From assembly GCA_040219735.1 (NCBI GenBank), contig JAVJRX010000050.1: a DNA stretch of 64,000 nucleotides. One strand, written 5' to 3'. This stretch comes from Coleofasciculus sp040219735. Lineage in GTDB: Bacteria; Cyanobacteriota; Cyanobacteriia; Cyanobacteriales; Coleofasciculaceae. Positions 37,006 through 45,335 of the stretch are shown here, one piece after another. The position numbers and the translations under genes were made by a program. The notes beneath the pieces were generated by a model that was not told the origin of the DNA, did not search any database, and saw nothing but the letters and a program-made list of their open reading frames with translations. Position 1 is the first letter of the stretch; each line of letters starts with the position of its first letter.

Positions 37006-38130
37006 GTGAAAACTGACAGTATCTTCTACAACCTATTTCTGGCATTTCCCGGCATCTTCTTTGAGCTGATTAACCGTCCTCCCGAAGAAGCCGATAGCTA
37101 TGAATTCACCTCCCGCGAAGTCAAACAATTATCCTTTCGCTTAGACGGTTTATTTTTACCCAAAACCAGCGAACCTGACAAACCTTTATACCTGGTTGAA
37201 GTTCAGTTCCAGCCAGATGCTGGCTTATACTACCGCATATTTGCCGAACTCTTCATCTTTTTAAGGCAATACCAGCCACCCCATCCTTGGCAAATTGTCG
37301 TCATTTATCCCAACCGCCGTATCGAACGAGAACAGACGTTACATTTTGGTAACCTCTTAGCCCTGAACCAGGTGAGACGAATTTACCTGGATGAGTTAGA
37401 GGAAGCCGCCGAAGGCTCATTAGGGGTAGAAGTTGTTAAACTTGTAATTGAGCCGGAAGAGACAGCCGGACAACTGGCAAGACAGTTAATCGAACAAGCA
37501 CAGCAACAGCTAACTGATGAAACAATCCAACGTGAATTCATTACTCTGATTGAAACCATTATCGTTTACAAATTACCGAAAAAAAGCCGCGAGGAGATAG
37601 CCGCTATGTTGGGATTAAGCGAAATCAAACAAACCCGATTTTATCAGGACACTCTCCTAGAAATGAAATTAGAAACTATCCCCAGACTGCTGCCAATGGG
37701 ATTGGATTTAGAGCAAATTGCCCACGCCCTAGATTTACCTCTGGAAATTGTCCAAAAAACAGTAAATAAATTTTGGCGATGCTTTTTGTCATTCCCTGAG
37801 CGAAATATAGATGCTTTTATCGAATTATTGACCGAGCAATATTCGCTATTTTCATCAGGATACTTGGCTGAATTAGAACAGCTATTGGCTCCTTTACCCG
37901 ATGATATTGAAGAACTGTCTGCAGCGATTTCAAGTTGGTGTGAACAACACCCTGAAATTGATGAAGTGCAATTGAAACTTCTGCCCGACAATTCATCAGA
38001 AAAAGCACCTGGGAGCAAAGAAGGCAATGTTAAACCTCCCAATTACAAACTGAACAAACAAGCTATCCTCAATGCCATTCAGCAAAGTTCTTCTTCAAAA
38101 GATTCTCAATCCTCCAATTCTGCTTCATGA
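37006..38130 (+). CDS. DUF2887/Rpn-like PD-(D/E)XK nuclease family protein
   Basis: The 374-residue protein starts at GTG 37006, three bases after the CHAT stop, which implies translational coupling. The N-terminal part is typical of DUF2887: DSIFYNLFLAFPGIFFELI, then LSFRLDGLFLP (Asp about 49) and PLYLVEVQFQPDAGLYYR with the E-x-Q of a PD-(D/E)XK core (about 64-66). ELIVEVI-like helices with KKSREEIAAMLGLSEIKQTRFYQD follow (about 192-217). The C-terminal 100 residues after about 270 are unusual and acidic, ending in a Ser-rich tail. Relatives are common in cyanobacteria, and some Rpn proteins promote DNA cleavage in recombination. The stop overlaps the next start (ATGA). Confidence 0.82.
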   Translation: MKTDSIFYNLFLAFPGIFFELINRPPEEADSYEFTSREVKQLSFRLDGLFLPKTSEPDKPLYLVEVQFQPDAGLYYRIFAELFIFLRQYQPPHPWQIVVIYPNRRIEREQTLHFGNLLALNQVRRIYLDELEEAAEGSLGVEVVKLVIEPEETAGQLARQLIEQAQQQLTDETIQREFITLIETIIVYKLPKKSREEIAAMLGLSEIKQTRFYQDTLLEMKLETIPRLLPMGLDLEQIAHALDLPLEIVQKTVNKFWRCFLSFPERNIDAFIELLTEQYSLFSSGYLAELEQLLAPLPDDIEELSAAISSWCEQHPEIDEVQLKLLPDNSSEKAPGSKEGNVKPPNYKLNKQAILNAIQQSSSSKDSQSSNSAS

Positions 38131-39647
38131 AAGTTGCTAATCCAAAATTGACTCTTTGCGCTTTTCATCTGCGAAACAACTTAGCTCAAGGTGAAGATGA
38201 ACCCGTCAATAACGCGAATCATTTATGGGAGGAATGTCAGCGACTTGGACAAAAACTTCATGTTCCTAGATTAGAATCCCTAATTGAGCGTCTTCAAGAG
38301 AATAACGGTCAAATCGGTGTATCTTCCAATCAGGATAACTCAAGATATCTGGAATTATTACAACCTGAAAATCCACTAAGGTTTTCTGCTATCCCTGAAG
38401 GTAGTAAACCTCAACTTCAAGGCGAAGTATATCCTCTACAAATTCATGATACCTATGCTGTTGATCTTACCCTACGTTATCCCTATCCCAATGTAGACAT
38501 TCATCAATTAGAGGGTTTAAATCCTCAAGGTTGTCTGCTTCCTAGTCAAATTAAAGCCTCTCTGGGACAAACCCTGGTACTCTTTGCCCAACCAGAAGGT
38601 CAAATTCAGGATATTCAGGAGTTTGCCAATGGTTGTTTAGCGGCGATTCTGCCTAAATCAGAGGTTGCACAATTTTTACGTTCTCCACCTACTCAAGGCA
38701 TCTTTTTAGGAAGTCCCATTTTTGAGTATGACAATAACCGAGAGCATCCGGCTGAACATTGTCATATTCTCGTCTGGCTTAATTGCGACCCGGAAACAAC
38801 AACATTAGAAGCTGCGGGAGATTATTATCAACCCCTAATTAATTTATTATGTTGTCGCCATAAAATTTTATATGCCTACTCAGAATCCCGGTGGTGTAAT
38901 CAAAAAGCACGGCTTCTCTACAGGAAATTAGAGGTAAAAGCAAAAGCCTTCCGTCAGTTACCATCTGAACCAACCCCTAAGCTAAAGCAACTCAAAGAAT
39001 GGCTAACTGAAATTCCTACACTTGCTTTTGAATACGCCAACTATCTGCGAGATATAGATATTCATCGCACGACGATTGAAACTAATCTTATAAATTATAA
39101 ATTATGGTTGAAGCAACTCCAAGATATTGGCATTCAAAGTCGGGATAATCTAGATTTTTTAGAGCGATTCATTAATGTCACTCAAGATAATTATATTAAA
39201 CAAATCAATGTTGATTTATCTTGTCTGATGCCAAGTCAGCAAGTTTTTGGGCAGATGATTGAAGCGAGTCGAGGTATCGTAGAAACAGAACAAGCCGAAC
39301 GCGATCGCGCTTTACAAAATACGGTAGCTATTGTTGGTGTGGGTTTAGCTACAGCAGCCGTTGGCGCTACCGTCGCTCCATACATAATTCCCACAGAACC
39401 TAGACAACCAATATTACCTCCTTTTTCAACGAATCATCTCCATCCCTTGACTCAATCGCTACTTTTGAGCCTGGTTTTTGGTGTTGGAGGAGCGGTTGTT
39501 ACCAAGGGAGTCATTGCTCTAATTCAAAATCGAGGTGTAATTGCTGGACACATTACAAAGCTAATTCGGGGTAATCGTAATAAGACAGTACAATTGTCTG
39601 GTAATACTCAACAAACTTTACCACAATCTAAAAAACAGAATCAATAA
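38127..39647 (+). CDS. Unknown protein with two C-terminal membrane helices, third gene of the CHAT operon
   Basis: The 506-residue protein overlaps the previous gene by four bases (ATGA). It is not a family I recognise. Residues about 1-240 look alpha/beta, with GEVYPLQIHDTYAVDLTLRYP and CHILVWLNCDP. Residues about 255-395 are long helices (KLKQLKEWLTEI, IETNLINYKLWLKQL, IVETEQAERDRALQ). Two membrane helices are predicted at about 398-421 (VAIVGVGLATAAVGATVAPY) and 443-466 (TQSLLLSLVFGVGGAVVTKG), followed by a basic tail. A long helical stalk followed by two terminal helices resembles CorA-type topology, but no GMN motif is seen. It could be a membrane effector or pore controlled by the CHAT protease, which is inference from operon layout. 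Confidence 0.75.
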   Translation: MKVANPKLTLCAFHLRNNLAQGEDEPVNNANHLWEECQRLGQKLHVPRLESLIERLQENNGQIGVSSNQDNSRYLELLQPENPLRFSAIPEGSKPQLQGEVYPLQIHDTYAVDLTLRYPYPNVDIHQLEGLNPQGCLLPSQIKASLGQTLVLFAQPEGQIQDIQEFANGCLAAILPKSEVAQFLRSPPTQGIFLGSPIFEYDNNREHPAEHCHILVWLNCDPETTTLEAAGDYYQPLINLLCCRHKILYAYSESRWCNQKARLLYRKLEVKAKAFRQLPSEPTPKLKQLKEWLTEIPTLAFEYANYLRDIDIHRTTIETNLINYKLWLKQLQDIGIQSRDNLDFLERFINVTQDNYIKQINVDLSCLMPSQQVFGQMIEASRGIVETEQAERDRALQNTVAIVGVGLATAAVGATVAPYIIPTEPRQPILPPFSTNHLHPLTQSLLLSLVFGVGGAVVTKGVIALIQNRGVIAGHITKLIRGNRNKTVQLSGNTQQTLPQSKKQNQ

Positions 39648-39678
39648 AAAGATGCCATTAGAAGAACCCCCGCCCCCA

Positions 39679-39696
39679 GACGTGCCATGGCACGTC
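39679..39696. repeat. 18-bp perfect palindrome GACGTGCCATGGCACGTC
   Basis: It belongs to the same broad family as the GTAGAGACG palindromes. It lies between the convergent CHAT operon and ccmP, where it could serve as a bidirectional hairpin. A related imperfect copy is at 8711-8729. Confidence 0.75.
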
Positions 39697-39714
39697 CCTA
39701 CATACACCCCTGTT

Positions 39715-40356
39715 CTACTCTTTCCCCCCAGCGCCGGGATGTTCTCGCCCAGGAACGTTCTCCAGTGCTGTCAGCGCCGCTTGCGAACCTGCCAGAATAT
39801 CCTGTTCTTCACCACCTAAGTAGAGGCGTCCAAAACTGCCAACGGCAGAAATTTGCAGAATATTAATTGAGGCGGCTTTCTCGGCTTCATTAGCGGCTAA
39901 AGCAGCATAAGCGGCTGGTGCTACTTCTAAAACATACAAAGTTTGCCCTGCCAAAATCATCTGTCCCCGTCGGGTGCGATTAATCAGTTGAGTTTGGTGA
40001 GGGTCAATATTGCGAATAATCTGGCTAGAGATAACCCGGGGTTTCAGGCGTTCTCGTTCACCGACGCCTAGGGCGGCTAGAATCGCTTTCCCCGCCGCCC
40101 TGGTTTCGCCTTGTTTGTTCGCATGAACTTCCAGAACCCCATAGAGTCGTTCCACCATCTGCACGGCTGGACGTACAGAGGTCGATTTTAGCGCCACATC
40201 GGTAATCCGGTTAATTTCGATACCCGGTGAGATTTCAATCCAGAGCGACGTATCTCCAGGTAATGGCAAGAACCCTAGCGCAACTGTCCCCATATAAGCC
40301 GCGTGCTGCGGCTGTAAGCTATCTATATAGACATAAGATCGCAATTCTATCGCCAA
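39715..40356 (-). CDS. ccmP: Carboxysome shell protein CcmP (tandem BMC domain)
   Basis: It encodes 213 residues from a TTG start (reading MAIELRSYVYIDS). TACGGAG lies 8 bases upstream, and the length equals that of known CcmP, so the longer open frame to 40545 is not coding. Two BMC domains are visible. One contains AYMGTVALGFLPLPGD and the other GQTLYVLEVAPAAYAALAANEAEKAA, ending SFGRLYLGGEEQDILAGSQAAL. The sequence agrees with Synechococcus CcmP as I remember it (ELRSYVYLD, ISPGIEINR, SSQIIRNID). CcmP forms stacked trimers in the beta-carboxysome shell with a gated pore thought to pass larger metabolites. It is encoded apart from the main ccm cluster, as usual. Confidence 0.9.
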   Translation of the reverse strand: MAIELRSYVYIDSLQPQHAAYMGTVALGFLPLPGDTSLWIEISPGIEINRITDVALKSTSVRPAVQMVERLYGVLEVHANKQGETRAAGKAILAALGVGERERLKPRVISSQIIRNIDPHQTQLINRTRRGQMILAGQTLYVLEVAPAAYAALAANEAEKAASINILQISAVGSFGRLYLGGEEQDILAGSQAALTALENVPGREHPGAGGKE

Positions 40357-40714
40357 GGTTATTTCTCCGTAGATTGGGGTCAAACGGCTGGAATACGCAA
40401 CATCCGAGTTTACCTGAAAACGAAGCGCGATCGCGATTTTTCCAGTTTGAGTCGCGACACCTAGTGTACAGTCCCGATGAGGGAGATGAGAAATATAGGC
40501 AAGATGAGCAATGCTGGAATTTTCCCTACACCCTACACCCCACACCCTACACCCAGTATTCTTTTTAGCCTTCTTACGAATTCTAAGGCAACAGGCAACC
40601 TCTCCCGAAGCGCCAGGTTAACCAAAGGGCAGTTTAGTTATAGTATTTAAACTGACAAACATCCTACCAGCGCCAGAAAAAGCCAACGGATGGTGCGCCG
40701 TTTCCCTAATAATC

Positions 40715-42862
40715 ATGGCTAAGAAATCGAAGACAACGACCGAGGTTAGTCTGAGAGACCCTAAATACTACTTCAACCGGGAACTCAGTTGGTTGGAATT
40801 TAATGATCGCGTCTTGCATGAAGCCCTCGATTCCCGAACCCCATTGCTGGAACGCTTGAAGTTTCTGGCAATCTTCAGTTCCAACCTGGATGAATTCTTT
40901 ATGGTTCGGGTGGCGGGTTTGAAGCAGCAGGTGGAGGCGGGGGTGACATCCCTAACTGCCGATGGTCGCACACCTAGCGATCAATTGCATGGGATTAACA
41001 AGCGGTTACTCCCCATGATCAAAGAACAACATGAACATTTTGAACAAATCCTGCGCCCCTTATTGGCACAACAGGGGGTCTACCTGCTGGACTATATGGA
41101 GTTGAACTCCGAACAGCGGACTTATTTGCAAAACTACTTTGAAGCGCAAATTTTCCCGGTTCTGACACCCCTAGCTGTTGACCCTAGCCACCCCTTTCCC
41201 TATATTTCCAACCTGAGTCTGAATCTAGCCGTAGTGGTGAAAGATCCCGATCAGGGCGAGGAATTTTTTGCCCGAGTGAAAGTGCCCAAAGTCTTACCTC
41301 GGTTTGTCACCCTTCCCGAACCGTTGCGAGAACGGCAAAAGGGAAAACCTGCCATCTGGGTGGGCATTCCCCTAGAACAGGTGATTGCCCATAATTTAGA
41401 GTTTCTGTTTCCAGGGATGAATATCCAAGAATATCATCCGTTTCGGATTACTCGCAATGCTGACTTAGCCGTCGAGGAAGATGAGGCGGATGACCTACTA
41501 CTGGCTATTGAAGAGGGACTGCGGAAGCGACGTATAGGGGGTTCAGTCGTCCGCATGGAAATCCATGCGACTGTACCAGAAAGCTTACGAGAAACGCTGA
41601 TGGGGGAGATGGGACTCGAGGAAAGCGATATCTACGAAATAGACGGCTTATTGGGGCTAGGGGATCTGATGTCGTTTATGGGATTACCCCTACCGGAACT
41701 AAAAGACCCCTCCTGGACACCCGTCATGCCCATCGAGTTGCGATCGCTCTCTTCTGAGGAAGATGGGGATGACTTCTTTAGCATTATTCGCAAACGGGAT
41801 TTATTTGTCCATCATCCCTACCATTCCTTTGGTGGTACCGTGCAGCGATTTATTACCCAGGCGGCGGATGACCCGAATGTACTGGCGATTAAAATGACAC
41901 TCTACCGCACCTCTGGCGATTCCCCCATTGTCAACGCTTTGATTAAAGCTGCCGAAAATGGTAAGCAGGTGGCGGTTTTGGTGGAATTGAAAGCCCGTTT
42001 TGATGAAGAGAATAATATTCTCTGGGCGCGTAAGTTAGAACAAGCTGGTGTACATGTGGTTTATGGGATTATTAAGTTAAAAACCCATACCAAAATCGTG
42101 CTGGTGGTGCGTCAAGACGAGAAGAGGATTCGCCGCTATGTTCACATTGGCACAGGAAACTATAACCCCAAAACCGCTAGAATTTACACGGATGTAGGAC
42201 TCCTAAGCTGTCGTGAGGATTTAGGGGCAGATTTAACCGATTTATTCAATTTTCTGACTGGATACTCCCGCCAGCGCTCTTATCGCAAGTTATTAGTCGC
42301 CCCAGTGAATTTACGCGATCGCATGACGGCGATGATTCAGCGGGAAATCGAACATTGTCGCCAGGGAAACACCGGGCGGATTGTTGCCAAAATGAATTCT
42401 TTGGTTGATCCGAAGATTATCGCCACTCTCTATGAAGCCTCCCAATCTGGCGTACAAATTGATTTAATTGTTCGAGGAATTTGCTGCTTGCGTCCCGGTG
42501 TTGTCGGCGTTAGCGATAATATTCGCGTGATTAGTATTATCGGTCGCTTTTTAGAACATTCGCGGATCTATTACTTCTATAATCAGGGTGATGAGGAAGT
42601 TTATATTGGCAGCGCTGACTGGATGCGTCGCAATTTAGATCGGCGAGTTGAGGCGATTACACCTGTAGAAGATCCAGAAATTATCAAAGATTTGCAAGAA
42701 ATTTTAGCCATTATGATGGCAGATAATCGCCAAGCTTGGGAATTACAACCCGATGGGCGTTATATACAACGTCAACTGGAGGATGCGAAAGAGCAATGCG
42801 CTCAAAAGATTTTCATGGAGATGGCGAAGGAATCAGCAAAGGAGGCGGCGGGAATGGGGTAG
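40715..42862 (+). CDS. ppk1: Polyphosphate kinase 1
   Basis: The 715-residue protein is full length for Ppk1. The N-terminal domain starts YYFNRELSWLEFNDRVLHEA, followed by the head domain with HPFPYISNLSLNLAV (about 148-162). The catalytic domains carry LAIKMTLYRTSGDSPIV and KTHTKIVLVVR, with the autophosphorylated His near residue 452. HIGTGNYNPKTARIYTD and GSADWMRRNLDRRVE follow. The enzyme reversibly transfers the ATP gamma-phosphate to polyphosphate. It is divergent from ccmP with about 360 bp between the two starts. No ppx or pst gene is adjacent. Confidence 0.95.
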   Translation: MAKKSKTTTEVSLRDPKYYFNRELSWLEFNDRVLHEALDSRTPLLERLKFLAIFSSNLDEFFMVRVAGLKQQVEAGVTSLTADGRTPSDQLHGINKRLLPMIKEQHEHFEQILRPLLAQQGVYLLDYMELNSEQRTYLQNYFEAQIFPVLTPLAVDPSHPFPYISNLSLNLAVVVKDPDQGEEFFARVKVPKVLPRFVTLPEPLRERQKGKPAIWVGIPLEQVIAHNLEFLFPGMNIQEYHPFRITRNADLAVEEDEADDLLLAIEEGLRKRRIGGSVVRMEIHATVPESLRETLMGEMGLEESDIYEIDGLLGLGDLMSFMGLPLPELKDPSWTPVMPIELRSLSSEEDGDDFFSIIRKRDLFVHHPYHSFGGTVQRFITQAADDPNVLAIKMTLYRTSGDSPIVNALIKAAENGKQVAVLVELKARFDEENNILWARKLEQAGVHVVYGIIKLKTHTKIVLVVRQDEKRIRRYVHIGTGNYNPKTARIYTDVGLLSCREDLGADLTDLFNFLTGYSRQRSYRKLLVAPVNLRDRMTAMIQREIEHCRQGNTGRIVAKMNSLVDPKIIATLYEASQSGVQIDLIVRGICCLRPGVVGVSDNIRVISIIGRFLEHSRIYYFYNQGDEEVYIGSADWMRRNLDRRVEAITPVEDPEIIKDLQEILAIMMADNRQAWELQPDGRYIQRQLEDAKEQCAQKIFMEMAKESAKEAAGMG

Positions 42863-42925
42863 ACATCGTAGGGGCGCACGCTCCGTGCACCCAATTTAAA
42901 CTGACGTGCGCCCAATTTAATCAGC

Positions 42926-43453
42926 TTATTGAGTTTGTAAACGTTCTCGAATTCGTTGGCGAAATAACCGCACTGCTGTCCGCTGTCCCTGAATATTACT
43001 TTGTTCAATAAAGTTGGGAACCTCTGTTACAGGTAAAAAGGGAAATGCGAGGCTTTGTTCTCTCAGTTCATATTCTCCTTCAACTAATTGATAAATCTGG
43101 AGGGTTTGACGGGTATATCTCCACAATTCAGGAACACCTAACGCCGCATAAATGGATTGTTTATTGATAGAGGAACTGGTATAATCTGACTCAATAGCCA
43201 AGTCGGGCGGTGGGTCAATTTCCAGGTTGATTCGTCTACCTCGGACTCGTGATTCGTTTTGAATATAGAAACAGGTATCTGGCTCGATAAAACGGGTTAA
43301 GTCTTCGCGCTTCAAGCTCAATGCACCGACTTTCTTAACTTCTATTTCTAGCTCGTCGGCGATAGCTTCAATAAAGCTTTCGAGCATCCCTTTTGGGACT
43401 TCCTGGTCTTCGAGTGGCATCCTGATTTCTAATACTCCCTGATCATTCATCAT
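42926..43453 (-). CDS. Uma2 family putative endonuclease, possibly N-terminally short
   Basis: The 175-residue protein contains the Uma2 core: RFIEPDTCFYIQN (about 54-66), LEIDPPPDLAIESDYTSSSINKQSIYAALGVPELWRYTR (about 75-113) with the Asp/Glu of the PD-(D/E)XK fold, and a C-terminal RQRIRERL. It begins at MMNDQGVLEIRMPLEDQEV; many relatives have about 40 more residues ahead of this point. The upstream DNA is a GC-rich hydrophobic ORF region, so the start may be truncated. Confidence 0.8.
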   Translation of the reverse strand: MMNDQGVLEIRMPLEDQEVPKGMLESFIEAIADELEIEVKKVGALSLKREDLTRFIEPDTCFYIQNESRVRGRRINLEIDPPPDLAIESDYTSSSINKQSIYAALGVPELWRYTRQTLQIYQLVEGEYELREQSLAFPFLPVTEVPNFIEQSNIQGQRTAVRLFRQRIRERLQTQ

Positions 43454-43461
43454 TCAGTTGA

Positions 43462-43818
43462 TTAGTTTTCCCCAGAGGTTTCAATCCCTTTAACCACCTC
43501 AAAAAACGCGATCGCGGCAAACCCCAAGCCCACCACAGAACCAATACCCAGAGCCAATCCCCGCCCGATGTCACCTTGAAATAACCTGACCAATCCCTCA
43601 CAAACAACGACTGATGAAATACCAGCCAGTACCCCAGCCAATACCCCAGTATCAGCACGAGTAATTGCCACAGCAACCGCCCCGGTTCCAGCCACACCCA
43701 CCCAGTTAAAAAACGCTCCAGCAAAAGTTACGGCAATCGCCGCGCCGCCAGAACGAGCAAAAAGAGTGCAAAAATAAGGGTAATTTAGCTGGGGACTGAT
43801 AGCCGTGATAGATGGCAA
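43462..43818 (-). CDS. Possible small membrane protein, G/A/V-rich
   Basis: A 118-codon frame with a TTG start reads as three or four hydrophobic helices (IAVTFAGAFFNWVGVAGTGAVAVAI; GVLAGVLAGISSVVVCEGLV; LALGIGSVVGLGFAAIAFFEVV) and ends ETSGEN. Composition is that of a real membrane protein. The alternative overlapping frame (43443-43724) is Trp-rich and looks like a shadow. The 5' end overlaps the GTG of the divergent methyltransferase by 14 bases, so the true start may be further in. Confidence 0.45.
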   Translation of the reverse strand: MPSITAISPQLNYPYFCTLFARSGGAAIAVTFAGAFFNWVGVAGTGAVAVAITRADTGVLAGVLAGISSVVVCEGLVRLFQGDIGRGLALGIGSVVGLGFAAIAFFEVVKGIETSGEN

Positions 43819-44980
43819 GACTATTTCTATTTCTCTGTTTTCAGGGGCTTTTGGTTTAGATTTAGGTTTAGAGCTAGCCGGATTTCATACCGTAAGTGTG
43901 GTTGAGAAAGAGCGGGATGCGGCAAAAACTATAGCGCTTAACCGACCTCATCTTCATGAAAGTGCTATCCCAAGGTCAATCGATACAATCAGTACCCAAG
44001 ATTTACTCTTAGAAGGTGGTCGAGTTTTAGATTTAGGTAGAGCTTTACGTCCTAATGAGGTGGATTTGGTGGTTGGTGGTCCACCTTGTCAGCCTTTTAG
44101 TACAGCAGGAAAAAGAGCTTCAGTCTTAGATCCTCGTGGTAGTTTATTTATGGAGTTTGTCCGTGTTGTTCGAGACATTCAACCTCGATTTTTCCTTATG
44201 GAGAATGTGAAAGGGTTACTTTCCGCTGCTATCCGTCACAGACCAATTAACCAACGAGGAACATATTATCCCCCTTTAGAACCGGAGGAAATGCGGGGTG
44301 CAGCCCTTAAGGTGGTATTGGCAGAAATGCATGAACTTGGATATCATCTCGTTTACAATCTTTTAGAAGCTGCAAACTATGGTATTCCCCAAAATAGAGA
44401 GCGTGTCGTGTTTATTGGTTCTAGAGATGGTGAATCTGTTACATTTCCCTTGGCTACCCATTGTAAAGGTGGTAGAGATTTACCCAAGTGGCGTACTTTA
44501 AAAGATGCATTAACAGACTTAGTTGAACAACAGCCAGAGTTTACACCGTACTCTGAAAAGCGCTTAAAGTATTTGAGATTGCTCAAAGCCGGACAAAACT
44601 GGAGATATTTACCCGACAACTTGAAAGAAGAGGCAATGGGAGGTGCTTATAAATCCGGGGGTGGTAAAGTTGGTTTTTACAGGCGATTATCTTGGGATAA
44701 ACCCTCGCCAACTGTAACTACAAGCCCACAGCAAAAAGCGACAGATATGTGTCACCCGGTAGAACTGCGCCCCTTAAGTGTACGAGAATGTGCGAGAATC
44801 CAAACTTTTCCTGACGACTGGATTTTTTATGGTTCAATAACGTCCAAGTACAAACAAATTGGCAATGCTGTACCTGTTTTACTGGCAAAAGAAATTGGTG
44901 ATTATCTTTACAGTTTGATTCAAGGAAACAAACCACGAGGAAAGCAAATAGTCGAACAGCTTTCGCTTTTGTCGTTATAG
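43805..44980 (+). CDS. C5-cytosine DNA methyltransferase, orphan
   Basis: The 391-residue protein has a GTG start. Motif I is SISLFSGAFGLDLGLELAGF (about 8-27). Motif IV is VVGGPPCQPFS (about 89-99) with the catalytic Cys. The sequence continues with FLMENVKGL (motif VI), PQNRERVVFIG (motif VIII), a target-recognition segment around 230-320, and YKQIGNAVPVLLAKEI (motif X). All catalytic motifs are intact. The RRLSWDKPSPTVTTSPQQKATDMCHP part is reminiscent of GGNCC/GGWCC-type enzymes from memory, but specificity cannot be read. No restriction gene flanks it, so it is either solitary or the remnant of a restriction-modification pair. Confidence 0.92.
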   Translation: MIDGKTISISLFSGAFGLDLGLELAGFHTVSVVEKERDAAKTIALNRPHLHESAIPRSIDTISTQDLLLEGGRVLDLGRALRPNEVDLVVGGPPCQPFSTAGKRASVLDPRGSLFMEFVRVVRDIQPRFFLMENVKGLLSAAIRHRPINQRGTYYPPLEPEEMRGAALKVVLAEMHELGYHLVYNLLEAANYGIPQNRERVVFIGSRDGESVTFPLATHCKGGRDLPKWRTLKDALTDLVEQQPEFTPYSEKRLKYLRLLKAGQNWRYLPDNLKEEAMGGAYKSGGGKVGFYRRLSWDKPSPTVTTSPQQKATDMCHPVELRPLSVRECARIQTFPDDWIFYGSITSKYKQIGNAVPVLLAKEIGDYLYSLIQGNKPRGKQIVEQLSLLSL

Positions 44981-45188
44981 AAGTTAAGTCATTTGGTCAA
45001 AATCTAGCAAAAGGCAAAATTCAGAGGGCAGAGGGCAGATAAAGAGGCTTGTTCTAAAATTAGTGCTTTTCGCTCCTTGACAGCATGTTGTTTTAGAGTC
45101 TCGGCAGATAAAAGTTGAAAAAAACAACAGTGGTGTACCCATATTGATGGATGTAGGAGCATGGAGCGTGAAAACACAAAACGTTCTT

Positions 45189-45263
45189 GTAGGTTGGGTA
45201 GAGCGCAAGCGAAACTCAACGCCATCGTTATTCTGTTGGGTTTCGTTCCTCCACCCAACCTAC
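45189..45263. repeat. Dispersed inverted repeat GTAGGTTGGGT
   Basis: GTAGGTTGGGT at 45189-45199 is mirrored by ACCCAACCTAC at 45253-45263. GAGCGCAAGCGAAAC and GTTTCGTTCC in the interior also pair partially. This well-known kind of cyanobacterial intergenic repeat accounts for the apparent ORFs on both strands between 44984 and 45336. Confidence 0.75.
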
Positions 45264-45335
45264 AAAAGACAGGCTATCTTACTGCTTTTGACCGCTAACT
45301 GGGGTTACGAAATCGACACACTAGCCGAACCCAAG

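Noticed and set aside
40357..40545. N-terminal extension of the ccmP frame
   Set aside because: It is not part of known CcmP, and a better TTG start with a ribosome-binding site exists at 40356.
43443..43724. 93-codon Trp-rich minus-strand frame
   Set aside because: It overlaps the G/A/V-rich membrane frame 43462-43818, and its abundant Trp codons look like an out-of-frame reading of GC-rich DNA.
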